Shown here piece after piece: positions 53,625 through 63,955 of a stretch of DNA of 64,000 bases; the first letter of the stretch is position 1, and every line of letters begins with the position of its first letter. The DNA comes from Neoceratodus forsteri (Eukaryota; Chordata; Ceratodontiformes; Ceratodontidae): assembly GCA_016271365.2 (NCBI GenBank), contig CM028131.1:288923001-288987000 (forward strand), in the 5' to 3' direction. The position numbers were made by a program, and so were the translations under genes. The notes under the pieces were generated by a model. That model was not told where the DNA came from. It saw only the letters and a program-made list of their open reading frames with translations, and ran no database searches.

Positions 53625-53862
53625 TTTCTAAGAGTGGTATATGTTCATGAACACAGACCTCGCCAGTTTCAATGCACAACCTTTGCTTCCAGCAGGCAAG
53701 ATCTGGCGTCATGCAGCCGGAGCCGAGGGTTATACCACCCAGGTGGGTGGGAGGAGCCAGCTTGAACACCTTCTGGCAAGATATTTAAAGGGGAAGGAAA
53801 TACCAATAAGTGTGGATGAACAACATATACCACTTATAGAACTACTGTTACAGGTGAGTAAC
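53625..53862. repeat. Copy E: right half of ICR and right inverted terminal repeat
   Basis: 53625-53655 completes the E ICR cut by copy F. 53686-53862 is the inverted copy of 40708-40870 and ends CATATACCACTTATAGAACT...GTTACAGGTGAGTAACC, the same outer end as copy D at 34540-34588. Confidence 0.85.
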
Positions 53863-55394
53863 CTGTTTTTTTGACATCACCCCTTCCAAGACCTCCCAAT
53901 TCAACCAGCTTGGTTTCTTGGCCCTACCTTTCTTGATCTGTGTTTTGGTACATGACCCAGTAGCCTCCACCAGCCCCAGCTTGATGGTTTCTCATTTTTG
54001 GCATGCATCCAAGTGTGAATGACTTCCTGCCAAGTGCCTTTCCAAAATTTCTCCTATCTTAACAAAGTCAGCATTTCTGAAGTCAGTCACCTTGATTCCT
54101 GTACCTACAGCATCCTTGCCCATGTTGAGCATGAACTACACCAAGTTATGGTCACACCCAGCCAGCGGGTCTTCCACCCCCAGCTGTCTTACATCCTCCC
54201 TATTAGACAGTATTAGGTCTAGAGTTTTTCCCAACCAAGTCAGCTGGTTAGCCATCTGTGCTAGGAAACTGTCCTGGAATGCATCCAGTAGGATCTGTTC
54301 CCTTGCACTCAGGGTGGCTGGGGTGCTCCAATCCACTCCTGGTAGATTGAAGTCCCCCACAATCACTGCATTCCTCTTCCCACAGACCCTCCTTTTTTTT
54401 CTATAATTAGTTTAAGTTTACAACATACAAGGATGAAACCATGACCTATACAAATGAGACATAGTAATAAACACAATCAAAACCCAAATCATGAAGAAAA
54501 TAAGACAACCCCACCACCCCAACTAACCACCCCCCACTTCCTTAGAGCACAGCCTTGGGAAAGGAACCCCACCAGTCAAAAATAGGAAATAAGGGAGGCA
54601 GAAAAGGGGAACAAAATAAAAACAGGACAAATTAGTTGGGTAACTTCTGAATAGAGAGGAGAGTATGGAATTCCTCCCATCTGTGTGTGTGTAGAGGTCA
54701 GGTTAGTCGATGTAGTATGGCAGTTTGTTTCTCCACAGCAAACGTCTGCAGCATCTACCATACCATTTCTTGTACGACTGGATACCAGCATCCCACCAGT
54801 GCCATAGGATGATTATTTTAGCCACTACAGAAATCAAAGCCATGTGCTCTTTGTGGTGGCCGACCAGAGAAGGCGGGTAATCCCCAACCAACCAAACAAA
54901 TCTCAGGAGTAAAGGCATCCTCCAGTCCCAGTAAAGGATCTAGGGAGGCCTTAATGCAAGACCATAAGGGGGCCACTTTAGGGCATTCCCATAACATATG
55001 ATAGAGGTGACCATCCTCTGTTCCACATCGAATGCAAGTGGGTGTATCTGATCGCCCCATTTTAAACAAGACGGAAGGTGTTTAATAAAGATCATGCAAA
55101 ATGCCAAATTGAGTCGAGTGATACTGGTCTGTTTTAATAAATTTGAACAGATTGCACCAGACATGCCTGCAGCAGCCTGGATCAGCTGGCCCTGGAAGAT
55201 CTGCTGTCAATAAAAACAGATACCGGATGGGGCATCAGATGCAAGGGACTGCAGACAAGACTACAGCTCAGCCACAGAATGCGGTTGACCAGCCAGGGGC
55301 AGTAACCAGGAGAGAGGATCTTCCCCAAGGGAGGCCTCCAGGGTACGCCCAAAAACCAAAGAGAGGGCAGCCACCAGTTGCCAGTATTTAAAAA

Positions 55395-56072
55395 CATGAA
55401 AGCAAGTGAAAGAAAGCAGCTGCAAAGGCAAACAAGGTGCTTGGATACATATCTAGGGGGATCAGTAGTAGGAGAGAAGCGGTTATACTGCCCTTGTACA
55501 GGTCACTGGTAAGACCGCATCTAGAATATGGAGTTCAGTACTGGTGCCCACACTTCAAAAAGGACATTACCCTGTTGGAGAAGGTCCAGAGGAGGGCTAC
55601 AAAGATGATAGTGGATCAGCAGGGTGTATGGCATTCGAGGAGAGGTTGAGGGCACTGAACATGAACTCCCTGGAAGACGGGAGAGAGAGAGAGAGAGGGG
55701 ACATGATTGGGACCTTCGTGTACTTGAAAGGGATAAATAAGGTTGATAAGGAGACTCTCTTTAAGCTGAGTGGCAACCATAACACTATTGGGTACAGTCC
55801 TAAGCTGGAGGGAGGTCAAGAAGCACTTCTTCACAGAGAGGGTGGTGGACACTTGGAATGCACTGCCCGAAGAGGTCATCTTGTTCAAGACAGTGGGCAG
55901 CTTTAAGAGAGTCTGGGATAGGCATAGGGGGAAAGTAAGGATCATGGGGAGGGAGGGCAGGGACATTAGCTCAAGCTGTGGACCCTGCAATACGAGCAGA
56001 CTTAATAGACCAAATCGCCTTCTTCTGCTGACTTCTTCGTATGTTCATATGTATGCATGTTCGTATGAAAAG
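55395..56072 (+). mobile_element. CR1 LINE 3' fragment inside the L1
   Basis: [47 protein letters not shown], then KKHFFTERVVDTWNALPEEV and FKRVWDRHRGKVR in later frames. Ends near 56072 with CR1-like TTCGTATG repeats (GTATGTTCATATGTATGCATG). The L1 reading resumes after it. 5'-truncated. A target duplication is not obvious; short AAGTGAA repeats near both edges may be remnants. Confidence 0.85.
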
Positions 56073-56879
56073 TGAAGATTTCAAAAAGTGCTTCAAGCCG
56101 TGAGTGGGAGATAAACTTCCTGTCATCCACTAGAGAAGAAACAGAAACATTTGCCAACTGAGGACAGAAGGCTACAGGTATCTGATGGCCCCCTATCCTA
56201 ATATTGGAGTTAGCCAGAATAGGTTGGGATAAAGCGAGGGCCAGTCCATCCGCAGAAAGCGCTCCAACTGTAACCTGGCTTTACTAGACCAGAGAAGTGG
56301 AGGGACATGAACTGCAACTGGTTAATGGTAGAGCTTAGCATGCAAAAGACTAGCACAAGAGACACCAGTGGACCAGCACAGCCGACTAATACGAAGCCAC
56401 AGAGGAAGATCATCATCATCATGTTCTACAGAGGGCACTCCCCAATGCAAGAATTTAGCAGCATGGAGAGCTAGATAATAAAGATAAAAATGAGGAAGGC
56501 AGAGGCCGCCCAGATCCCTGGAAAAGGTAAGTTTAGTGTATGCGCTCCTGACCACTGCCCTCCTTCCAAAGGAAGCGATTCAAGAGCCTCTGTAAAGAGA
56601 TAAACCAGGCCTTGGGGAAATTAACCTCAAGTATCCCCAATGGGTAAAGCAACTGAGGGAAGATATTCATCTGGAGAACGTGGAAACAGCCCCAAAAAGC
56701 CATCGGGAGAGATGACCACCTAGTGAAGTCATCTTTGATCTCCTGAAGCAGAGGTGGTATATTCAGAGGAACCAGGTCAGAGAGATGGTGAGGCAAATAA
56801 ATCCCCAAATATTTGAGCACCTTAGTCTCCTATAAAAGGCCCAACTTCACAGTATCTCACTTAAGAACCAAAGCATTGA

Positions 56880-57460
56880 GGGGCATGACCTGGTTTTTAA
56901 CGAGATTAAGCCTGTACCCCGCTAACCTGGAACAGTAATTTCAGCCAAAGTGGTGGTGATGGAAGTTGCTGGATCATCAACATGGAGCAACAAATCATCC
57001 GCATAAGTGGATAACTTTTAATGCTCCTCCCCAACCAATATACCTTGGAAGAGGCTTGAAGGTGCCGAAGCAGGGATTCTAGGTAGAGGTTAAACAAAAG
57101 GGAAGAGGACAACCCTGCCTCATGCCCCAGCGTAAGGGAAAGGCCGCTGAGGACAGGCCATTACAACAGATTCTTGCTGTAGGTTTAGTATAGAGCACCC
57201 ACAACCAGGAGAAGAAATTATGGGGGACACCAAACCACTGCAGGACTTCAAAAGGAAAAGGCCAGGACACACGGTCAAAGGCCTTCTCTGCATCGAGAGA
57301 GACCAGGGCTGCAGGGGACCTCCTGTCTCCCAATGCAAAGACCAAGTATATCAGCTTCCAAACATGGTCCCTGGAGTGATCCCCTGCCATAAAGCCCATC
57401 TGCACTGGTAAAATAAGGGTCTCCAAACTGCTTGCAGTCTATTAGCCAAAACCTTGGCAA
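56880..57460 (-). pseudogene. L1 ORF2 reverse transcriptase core
   Basis: Minus strand: QMGFMAGDHSRDHVWKLIYL, ALVSLDAEKAFDRVSWPFPF (first catalytic Asp, near 57310), RWGMRQGCPLPFCLTST near 57090, then after a frameshift TYADDLL with YADD intact (codons at 56994-57005). LDAEKAFD and RQGCPLSP-type motifs are diagnostic for the L1 clade. The expected PLSP is PLPF. Frameshifts separate the two halves. Confidence 0.9.
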
Positions 57461-58214
57461 AGATCTTTAAATCCAAATTAAGGAGGGATATCATTCTGTA
57501 ACTGGCTGGTAAAAGCTCAAATTTACCTAGTTTGCAGAGGAGGGTTAGCCAGGCCTAGGTGAGAGAGTAATCCTGCAAACCATCCACTAAGAAGAAATTG
57601 AAAAGCTGGGTAAGCAAAGGGGCAATATCATCCAAGAAAGCCTTGTAAAAATTATTGCAAAACCCATCAGGGCCAGGAGGTTTATCCAAGAGGAGCTGAC
57701 TAGTTACTGCCTGGACCTCACTCAACAAGATGGGACCCTTGAGAACTTCCCGCTGAGATGGGAAAAGTCATAGATTCAAGTAGTCAGAAACATCTCCTGT
57801 TCATCAGGGGAGAGGATTGGAGCCTCAGAGAGGGCACGATAAAACCCCACCAAAGGCTTCCCCAATATCCCTTGGATTAGTGAGCACAGCAGCTGTGTTA
57901 TCAGGCCACAAGCGAGGGACAACCCGTGACTCCTCCAATTGCCTTAGCCTCCAAGCTGGCCTGTTCCCCAGACTCCCAAGTATCAGGACATAGTCCAAAG
58001 AGTGGCCAACTCAGCCTGTTCAATCAGAAAATCCATGTATTTAAGAGCCAACTCCGGCATTGCCAAACTGCCGTGGAGGAGGTGGATGATAGTTCCCATT
58101 CTAAACTGTGCACCTCAGCTAGCAACTTAATACTCTCTAGTGTACAATGCTTCTGGCGCTCCGAGGCTAACTTGATGCATTCTCCTCGAACTGCAGCTTT
58201 GAAAGTTCCCAGAG

Positions 58215-58640
58215 CTAATCTACTCTAGTCACTGACCCCTCATTGGTCGAAAGAAAGCAAAAAACATCCTTAAGGTGTTTTATCACTGTGGAGTCCCAGA
58301 GAAGCTGGGTATTCAGGCACCAGTTGTCATCTCGGGCCTCGGCAGCTAATAAAACCTGAGTGAGCTCGACCGGAGCATGGTCCGACAATACTCTGGGAAG
58401 TATCTCGGAGGAAAACAAACCATTCAAGGCCAAAAAGAAATTTTTATGTACCAAAAAGAAATCTATCCTGGAGGACGTGCCATGAACGACCAAAACAAAG
58501 GTGTGTGGCTGGTCATGGGGATGCAGAACCCACCAGGGGTCCACTAAACCCGTACTAGCTAACAAATCTTTAAATCCCCACTGACCCGTTGATAGACCCA
58601 GATCTGTACAAATCAACTTGATAAACCGTGTTCCAGTCAC
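58215..58640 (-). pseudogene. L1 ORF2 endonuclease C-terminal part
   Basis: Minus strand: RFIKLICTDLGLSTGQWGFK, STGLVDPWWVLHP, SRIDFFLVHKNFFLALNGLF and VLSDHAPVELTQVLLAAEAR. The SRIDFFLV and SDHAPV motifs carry the conserved Asp and Asp-His of L1 APE endonucleases. The N-terminal half of the domain is missing because DIRS copy G interrupts at 58727. The frame stays open for 141 codons. Confidence 0.88.
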
Positions 58641-58726
58641 TTTCCAAAATTACGTTGGAATGGGGAAGAAGACTAATTGGAATTCAAGAATAGAGCCCAC
58701 GGACCATCCTGATCTGCTCTGCTAAT

Positions 58727-58850
58727 TCAAACAACATGAAGTCTTGCTATATTATGACATATGCAGTGAGTCCCAACCTTTGAACTGCTCCAGAGGTGAA
58801 AGAGTTAACTTTCCATGCCAGGCATGGAACGCTGAGCTCGAGCTCGGTTG
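58727..58850. repeat. Left inverted terminal repeat of DIRS copy G
   Basis: The outer 35 bp, through TATATTATGACATATGCAG, are exactly complementary to 63851-63889. The inner extent cannot be set because the right repeat is outside the window. The leader 58851-59284 has repeated CGGTT / AACCG motifs and no open frame. Confidence 0.8.
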
Positions 58851-59284
58851 AAACTCTGTCTGTTGTTCTTCAAACTCAAACCGTCAGATTCTTTAATCCG
58901 CCTCACTGAACAGTCGCTCCGGAGATTTCTCCTTCTGCTCGGTCATTTTGTCAGTTAAAGTATTGTTTTTCTCGGTTTTCAACCGAATTTAAACCGCAAC
59001 CGGTTGGTTCAGACTCTGTCTGTGGTATTGTGAGTACTAGATAGGTTTTACATTTATTTCTATTCTGTGTGGAACTTGTAAACGGTTTATCTGTTCGGTT
59101 TGAACTGATCAAGTTGCTTAAAATATCTTAATCTTTTAGTGTGTGGTTACCGGTTCTTATCGGTCCTAAAAAAAACAGATTTTATTACATTTTTTTCCAC
59201 GACCCGTGACACAGTTGGGAACCGATAAGAGAGTCTTACCTGGCGGATTGCCATAAACGGGTAAGTTTGATTAGGACTGGCACT

Positions 59285-60885
59285 ATGTCTGAGAAACCCA
59301 AAAGAAAAACTGGGCCCACTGGGTTTCAATACTGCAGTGTGTGTGGGGAAGTCTTTTCCAAGGCTGATCCCCACACCACCTGTGCTTATTGTCTGGGGTT
59401 TGACCACCTCAATGCAGACTGCCGGATTTGTAAAAGTTTTCCTGCAGCTACCCTGGAAAAGAGAGTTGGTAGGCTCAGGGAAAGGGAGGCCAAAAAGTCC
59501 GCTGAACCGGATGGCCAGCCCGGTTCGGTTCCAACCGAACGGGAGGGAGTGCCCTCTGACCAGGGCGAGACTTCCTCAGGCAAAAGGAGATCCGACTGGA
59601 GGAGCTGGGTCCAGCAAAAAGGACTAGAAAATCAGCTGGTGTGGAGCCAAAACTTTCCTCTCCAACCGCTGAAGAAATCGCCAAAGAGATAAAAATTGTC
59701 CAGTCGTTTTCCCCGGTTCCGACCGAACCGGCACCATCGAGTAAGCGCCCGGTTCCACCGGTTCAAGAGTATGAGTTAGATGAGTATTATGAACCGGAGG
59801 AGGGGGAAGAGGAGTATGAGGAGAGTGAATGTAGATTTGAAAGTCTGGATGTGCCCATTGACCCGGACATCTCCCCAGACAGACCTTCAGGAGTGTCTCC
59901 TCCTAGGCTTTCTGAGTCCCCTTCTCATTTTATGTTTTATAAAAAAGTGGCTGAAACCCTCCAGCTCCCTATGGAGGAAGCTGTGGATGATCAAGAGGAG
60001 CCTGACTATGTGGAAATGATGGATATCCCAGAGTCTAGGAGACTGTCTATTCCCTTGCATAAACCTTTTGGGAAACAGACTTTTAAAATTTTAAAAGCTC
60101 CTCACACTATACCTCCTGTGGATAAGAGAATGGACATGAGGTACACATTGTCAGGCTCTGATACGGAGTTCCTCACACAACAATGCAGCCATGTTGGGGT
60201 AGTGCAGGCTGCAGTCTGTGACAAGGCTAATATTCCCTTGGCTTCACACCCCCCGGATAAGGACTCCAGGAGGATTGACGCCATGGCAAAGAAACAGTAC
60301 ATGGCAGCATCCTTGGGACTCCGACAGGCAAATTATATGGCTTATGTTGCCAGATACCAGAAATCCAGATGGGATACTGTTATGGCTCTAGCAAAGCAGG
60401 TCCCTGGCCAGCTTGCCAAGGAGTTGGAGCAGGTGGCTGCTGATGGCATTGAGGCATCCAAGGTACAATTCCATGCTGCAGTGGACTCTAATGATGTGTC
60501 ATCAAGAGTCATGGCTACATCTGTGGCACTTCACAGAATGGCTTGGCTCAGATGTACTAGCCTGTCACAGGATACCCAGACTAAGGCCATGGATTTTCCT
60601 GTTGTGGGTAATTTTCTGTTTGGGGAGCAGACAGAGAATTACATGAAGAAAATGGATGAATATAGGACCACCTATAGGAGTGCACAGGCCAAAGAAAGGC
60701 AGGCCATTCCTCAAAGGCAGCTTCCCAGGGGCAGGGGCAGGCCTTTTCATAGGCCTTTTTACCAAGCCCAGGCCTCCTCTTCTGCCTATGCCCAGAGGGG
60801 GTTCTTTAGAGGGAGAGGCAGACGGGGTACAAGCAGGCCTGCTTCCACCCCTCAGCCCAAAGCCCCTGCCAAACAGGCACCCTGA
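59285..60885 (+). CDS. DIRS gag (copy G), nearly intact
   Basis: Structural protein expected to form particles with the element RNA. ATG at 59285 (MSEKPKRKTG). Zinc knuckle at about residues 15-50: FQYCSVCGEVFSK and PHTTCAYCLGFDHLNADCRI. Then a charged linker. One frameshift between 59560 and 59640 moves to a frame open to TGA 60885. This part has an acidic stretch (ELDEYYEPEEGEEEYEESE), HFMFYKKVAETLQLPMEEAV, FKILKAPHTIPP, HPPDKDSRRIDAMAKKQYMA, MATSVALHRMAWLRCTSLSQ, and a basic Gly/Arg tail (RQLPRGRGRPFHRPF, RGFFRGRGRRGTSRP). The tail overlaps the start of the RT frame. Apart from the shift it looks complete, about 530 residues. Confidence 0.82.
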
Positions 60886-61760
60886 TGGGGTTGCCAGGGC
60901 CGATTCTCAGCTACGTGTAGGGGGCAGGCTGGCTTACTTTGTCCAGGACTGGAAGTCTCTTACATCAGACAAGTGGGTCCTGGAAGTAGTAAGCCAGGGA
61001 CTGGTTCTCAGCTTCAACAAATTTCCAAAGATGAGAACCAGATCCTTTCCACCTGCAAATCCTCCAGAGGCTCTTGCCTTAGAGGCAGAGGTCTCTTCCC
61101 TCCTAGCTCTCAGAGCTGTGGAAAGGGTTCCACCCCTACACCAGGGCAAAGTTTGTACTCCAGGTACTTCCTTACCCCAAAAAGACAGGAGAATGGCGGC
61201 CCATCCTAGATCTCAGATACTTAAACAAGCACCTTTTAAAACCAAAATTCAAAATGGTGACTCTGGGAATTATTCTACCTCTCTAAGACCAGGGACTGGC
61301 TAGCGTCCCTGGACCTCAAGGATGCCTATTTCCATATTCTCATCGAAGCTCCCATGAAAGTACCTCAGGTTCGAGCTGCCCTCAGGCCATTACCAATTCA
61401 GAGCAATGCCCTTTGGCCTCACCTCTGCTCCAAGGGTATTCACAAAATGCCTGGCAGTAGCAGTTGCCCACCTAAGAAGGCAAAAAATTGCCATCTTCCC
61501 TTACCTGGATGACTGGCTCATAGTAGGCCAGTCTCCAGACCAAGTCAAGTTACATCTACAGATAACTCAGCAACTGCTCACTTCTCTAGGTTTCCTTCTG
61601 AATCTTCCAAAGTCAGTTCTAGAGCCTGTCCAGCTCCTCACCTTCATAGGCATGGAGCTGAACACAGAGAAGGCCACAGCCTTCCTTCCTCTGGACAGGG
61701 CAAGGACCCTGGTCTCTCTGGCCTCCTCATTCACCCTGCAGGTCTCTTGACCAGCAAGGC
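60886..61760 (+). pseudogene. DIRS reverse transcriptase (copy G)
   Basis: VGGRLAYFVQDWKSLTSDKW and VLEVVSQGLVLSFNKFP, then ALALEAEVSSLLALRAVERV. A frameshift near 61160 breaks YSRYFLTPK..GEWRPILDL. Another near 61290 precedes DWLASLDLKDAYFHI (first Asp). A further shift near 61390 leads to AMPFGLTSAPRVFTKCLAVA and IFPYLDDWLIVG with YLDD intact (61502-61513), then LLTFIGMELNTEKATAFLPL. TGA at 61748. Three small indels inactivate an otherwise conserved domain. Confidence 0.9.
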
Positions 61761-62700
61761 ACTTTCTACAGCTCCTGGGGCATATGTCTGCTTCTACAGC
61801 AGTAGTGCAGGGAACAAGATTTCAGATGAGGGACATCCAGTTCTATTTGAGAGCCTTTTGGTCTCAAAGGAGACCCTCTAACCAAATTGATCCCAGTGAC
61901 TCGAACCCTGATCCAAGCCCTACAGTGGTGGCAGGACCAGAACAATCTGAGACAGGGGGTTCCTTTGGCCCCTCAGTCTCACTCCTTAATCCTTACTACA
62001 GATGCATCCCCCCTTGGGGTGGGGAGCGCACATGGGTGACCTCACTACCCAGGGATTGTGGTCCCCTCAGGAATCTCTGCTCCACATCATTCTGTTGGAA
62101 CTCAGAGCAGTTTTTCTAGCACTTCAAGCTTTTTCCAAATCTATTCAGAACAAAGTTATTCAGGTCAGAACAGACACCACCACCACAATGTGGTACATCA
62201 GCAAGCAATGGGGCACTCGGTCTACGGCCTTGTGCACCGAAGCAATGAAGTTGTGGTCTCTGGCTTACTCACTGAACACCTCCCTTATGGCAGTTCGCCT
62301 CCCAGGCAAGGACAATGTCCTGGCAGATGCTCTCAGCAGGATTTCCCAGGGCCATCACGATTGGTCACTGGACCCTCTGGTCTTGGAGGTGGTATTTGCC
62401 AGATGGGGCACCCCACAGATAGATCTTTTTGCAGCCCCAGACAGCCATGCTTCCCTTTTTGCTGCAGGCCCCAGTGTTGGGCTCAGTCCCTCTGGATGCC
62501 TTCCTTCTCAGTTGGGAAGGGAAGTTTCTCTATGCTTTTCCCCCCTTCCCTCTCCTGTTCAAAGTGCTAGTCAAGATCAGATCTCAACCCTGCAAGATGA
62601 TCCTGATTGCTCCAGATTGGGCCAGACAGCCTTGATACCCACTCCTACTGTCCTTAGCAGTCCACCTTCCCCTGTGTCTTCCCAGGAATCATAACCTGTT
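61761..62700 (+). pseudogene. DIRS RNase H and Dam-like segment (copy G)
   Basis: ILTTDASPLG near 61990 (first Asp) is followed by a one-base shift in a C run into LGWGAHMGDL. The frame from 62002 then gives HIILLELRAVFLALQAF, VIQVRTDTTTTMWYISKQWG (second Asp) and LPGKDNVLADALSRISQGHH (last Asp). The methyltransferase-like segment starts FARWGTPQIDLFAAPDSHAS, shifts near 62440 to the frame with DAFLLSWEGKFLYAFPPFPL and ILIAPDWARQP. The LDLFA and FPPF cores are intact, the best version in the window. RNase H motifs are all kept. Confidence 0.88.
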
Positions 62701-63812
62701 AGCCTGTGCTCAGGGGAGAGTTTGGTACCCAAACCTCAAATCTCTCAATCTCAAGGCCTGGCTCTTGAAGAGTTAGAGTTTGCTGACCTACACCTCTCCC
62801 AAGGTGTAATGGATATCCTGAAGGCTTCTAGGAAACCTTTCACCAGGGCTACTTATAATTCCAAATGGAAGAGGTTTTCCATATGGTGCTCTGGAAAGCA
62901 TATTTCCCCAGAATCTGCTGCTCCCAAAGTCCTGGATTATATGGTCCACTTAAATACCTTAGGGCTGAGGCCAGCTACCTAAAAGTGCACCTGGCAGCTG
63001 TGTCTGCTTTCTTATCAGCAGGTAAGCCCTCTTCTCTTTCAGCTCATCCTGTATTCTCCAAGTTTTTCAAGGGGTTGCTTCACACCAATCCTCCATTCAG
63101 GGCCCCTGCCCCTGCCTGGGATCTTAATGTTTGCATTGCTCAGCTTATGCAACCCCCCTTTGAGCCTTTGTCTTCAGCAGAGCTTAAGTACTTGACTTGT
63201 AAAACTTGTGTTTTTGGTAGCCATCACTTCTGCCAGATGCACAAGTGAATTACAAGCCTTGTCAGTGGAGCCTGATTTTATCTCCTTTCATAGAGATAAG
63301 GTGGTCCTCAGGACTAACAGGAAGTTCTTGCCTAAGGTGGTTTCAGATTTCCACCTTAATCAATCTGTGTCTCTCCCTGTGTACTTCACTGACCATTCAT
63401 CCTCTGGCGAGAGGAGACTGCACAGTTTAGATGTGAAAAGAGCCCTTAGTTACTACATGAGAGCATGTACCAAGGGTCACAGGTTTGACTCCCTCCAACT
63501 GTTCCTCACTTATGGTGAGGTTAGTAAAGGGAAACCTGCTACTAAAGATCCATTGCCAGGTGGATGCCTTGTATCCAATTTTGCTATGAAAAACTGGGTA
63601 AGGTTCCTCCCTCAGGCCTGAGGGGCTCACTCTACCAGAGGTACAGCTGCTTCTCTGGCTGCTGCCAGAGACATCCCTATCCTAGAGATATGTCAAGCAG
63701 CTACCTGGAAAACAGTTCACTCTTTTACCAAGCATTACTCCCTGGATATCCAGGCTAGGAGTGATGCTTTCGGTTTCTTACAACTGTGCTTCAGAGCCTA
63801 TTTCCCTAAGTA
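62701..63812 (+). pseudogene. DIRS tyrosine recombinase (copy G)
   Basis: LKASRKPFTRATYNSKWKRF, then a shift near 62970 to YLKVHLAAVSAFLSAGKPSS. The catalytic part runs MFLVAITSARCTSELQAL: the first catalytic Arg of ARRISEL is Cys here (CGC to TGC). KFLPKVVSDFHLNQSVSLPV and LHSLDVKRALSYYM follow, a stop at 63619, then in the next frame AHSTRGTAASLAAARDIPIL (H-x-x-R kept) and AATWKTVHSFTKHYSLDIQA with the Tyr nucleophile kept. Ends FRAYFPK with TAG near 63812. Damage is small, but the Arg change alone should abolish catalysis. Confidence 0.9.
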
Positions 63813-63847
63813 GGTTCTGTCCCTCCTTCTATGGAGGTACTGCTGTA

Positions 63848-63955
63848 TAGTCTGCATATGTCATAATATAGCAAGACTTCATGTTGTTTGAAGAAAAAAA
63901 TTACTCACCTTAGTAATATTGTTTCTTCTAATGGAGTCTTGCTATATTATGACCT
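63848..63955. repeat. ICR of DIRS copy G
   Basis: CTGCATATGTCATAATATAGC...TTCATGTTGTTTGAA is the complement of the left end at 58727-58765. It is followed by TTACTCACCTTAGTAATATTG...GGAGTCTTGCTATATTATGAC, which should be the complement of the right terminal repeat, outside the window. Beyond 63955 no further feature is recognised. Confidence 0.88.

Larger units (their letters stand above)
40708..53862 (+). mobile_element. DIRS retrotransposon copy E (with nested F)
   Basis: Same terminal-repeat family as D: left repeat 40708-40870, right repeat 53686-53862. Internal order: short leader, gag tail only, RT, RNase H, methyltransferase-like segment, tyrosine recombinase to 44290, first half of the ICR (44340-44407), then copy F, then the second half of the ICR (53625-53655). 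Without F it is about 3.9 kb, because most of gag has been deleted. RT is frameshifted and the recombinase has lost a catalytic Arg. Inserted in an antisense CR1. Confidence 0.9.
38760..54390 (-). mobile_element. CR1 LINE, antisense, split by DIRS copies E and F
   Basis: Left piece 38760-40707: 3' tail, C-terminal region (RPHLECCMQFLHPFPKKDAR near 39270), palm (VPHVRLRRKLGVCG near 39860; SGVPQGSVLDPVLFGIFTSD near 39700), RT N-terminus and the linker YVKKSKEVTRLVRAAKASRE near 40640. Right piece 53863-54390 continues upstream: KPSWLNWEVL near 53900, endonuclease end ILSNREDVRQLGVEDPLAGC near 54180 and VGDFNLPGVDWSTPAT near 54350. The two pieces join in reading order when 40708-53862 is removed. 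The 'FADD' region near 39650 reads SLIADTTKM, so it is mutated. The 5' part is cut off at 54390. Confidence 0.85.
54391..58725 (-). mobile_element. L1-clade LINE, antisense
   Basis: A T run at 54391-54399 (poly-A of the minus strand) marks the 3' end. Minus-strand coding from right to left: endonuclease, RT, Cys-rich C-terminus (CIRCGTEDGHLYHMLWECPK near 55020, the C-x2-C...H-x4-C pattern of L1 ORF2). A sense CR1 (55395-56072) interrupts it. The 5' end is cut by DIRS copy G at about 58725, so more L1 may lie beyond G outside the window. Frames are broken. It is the only L1 in the window. Confidence 0.88.
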
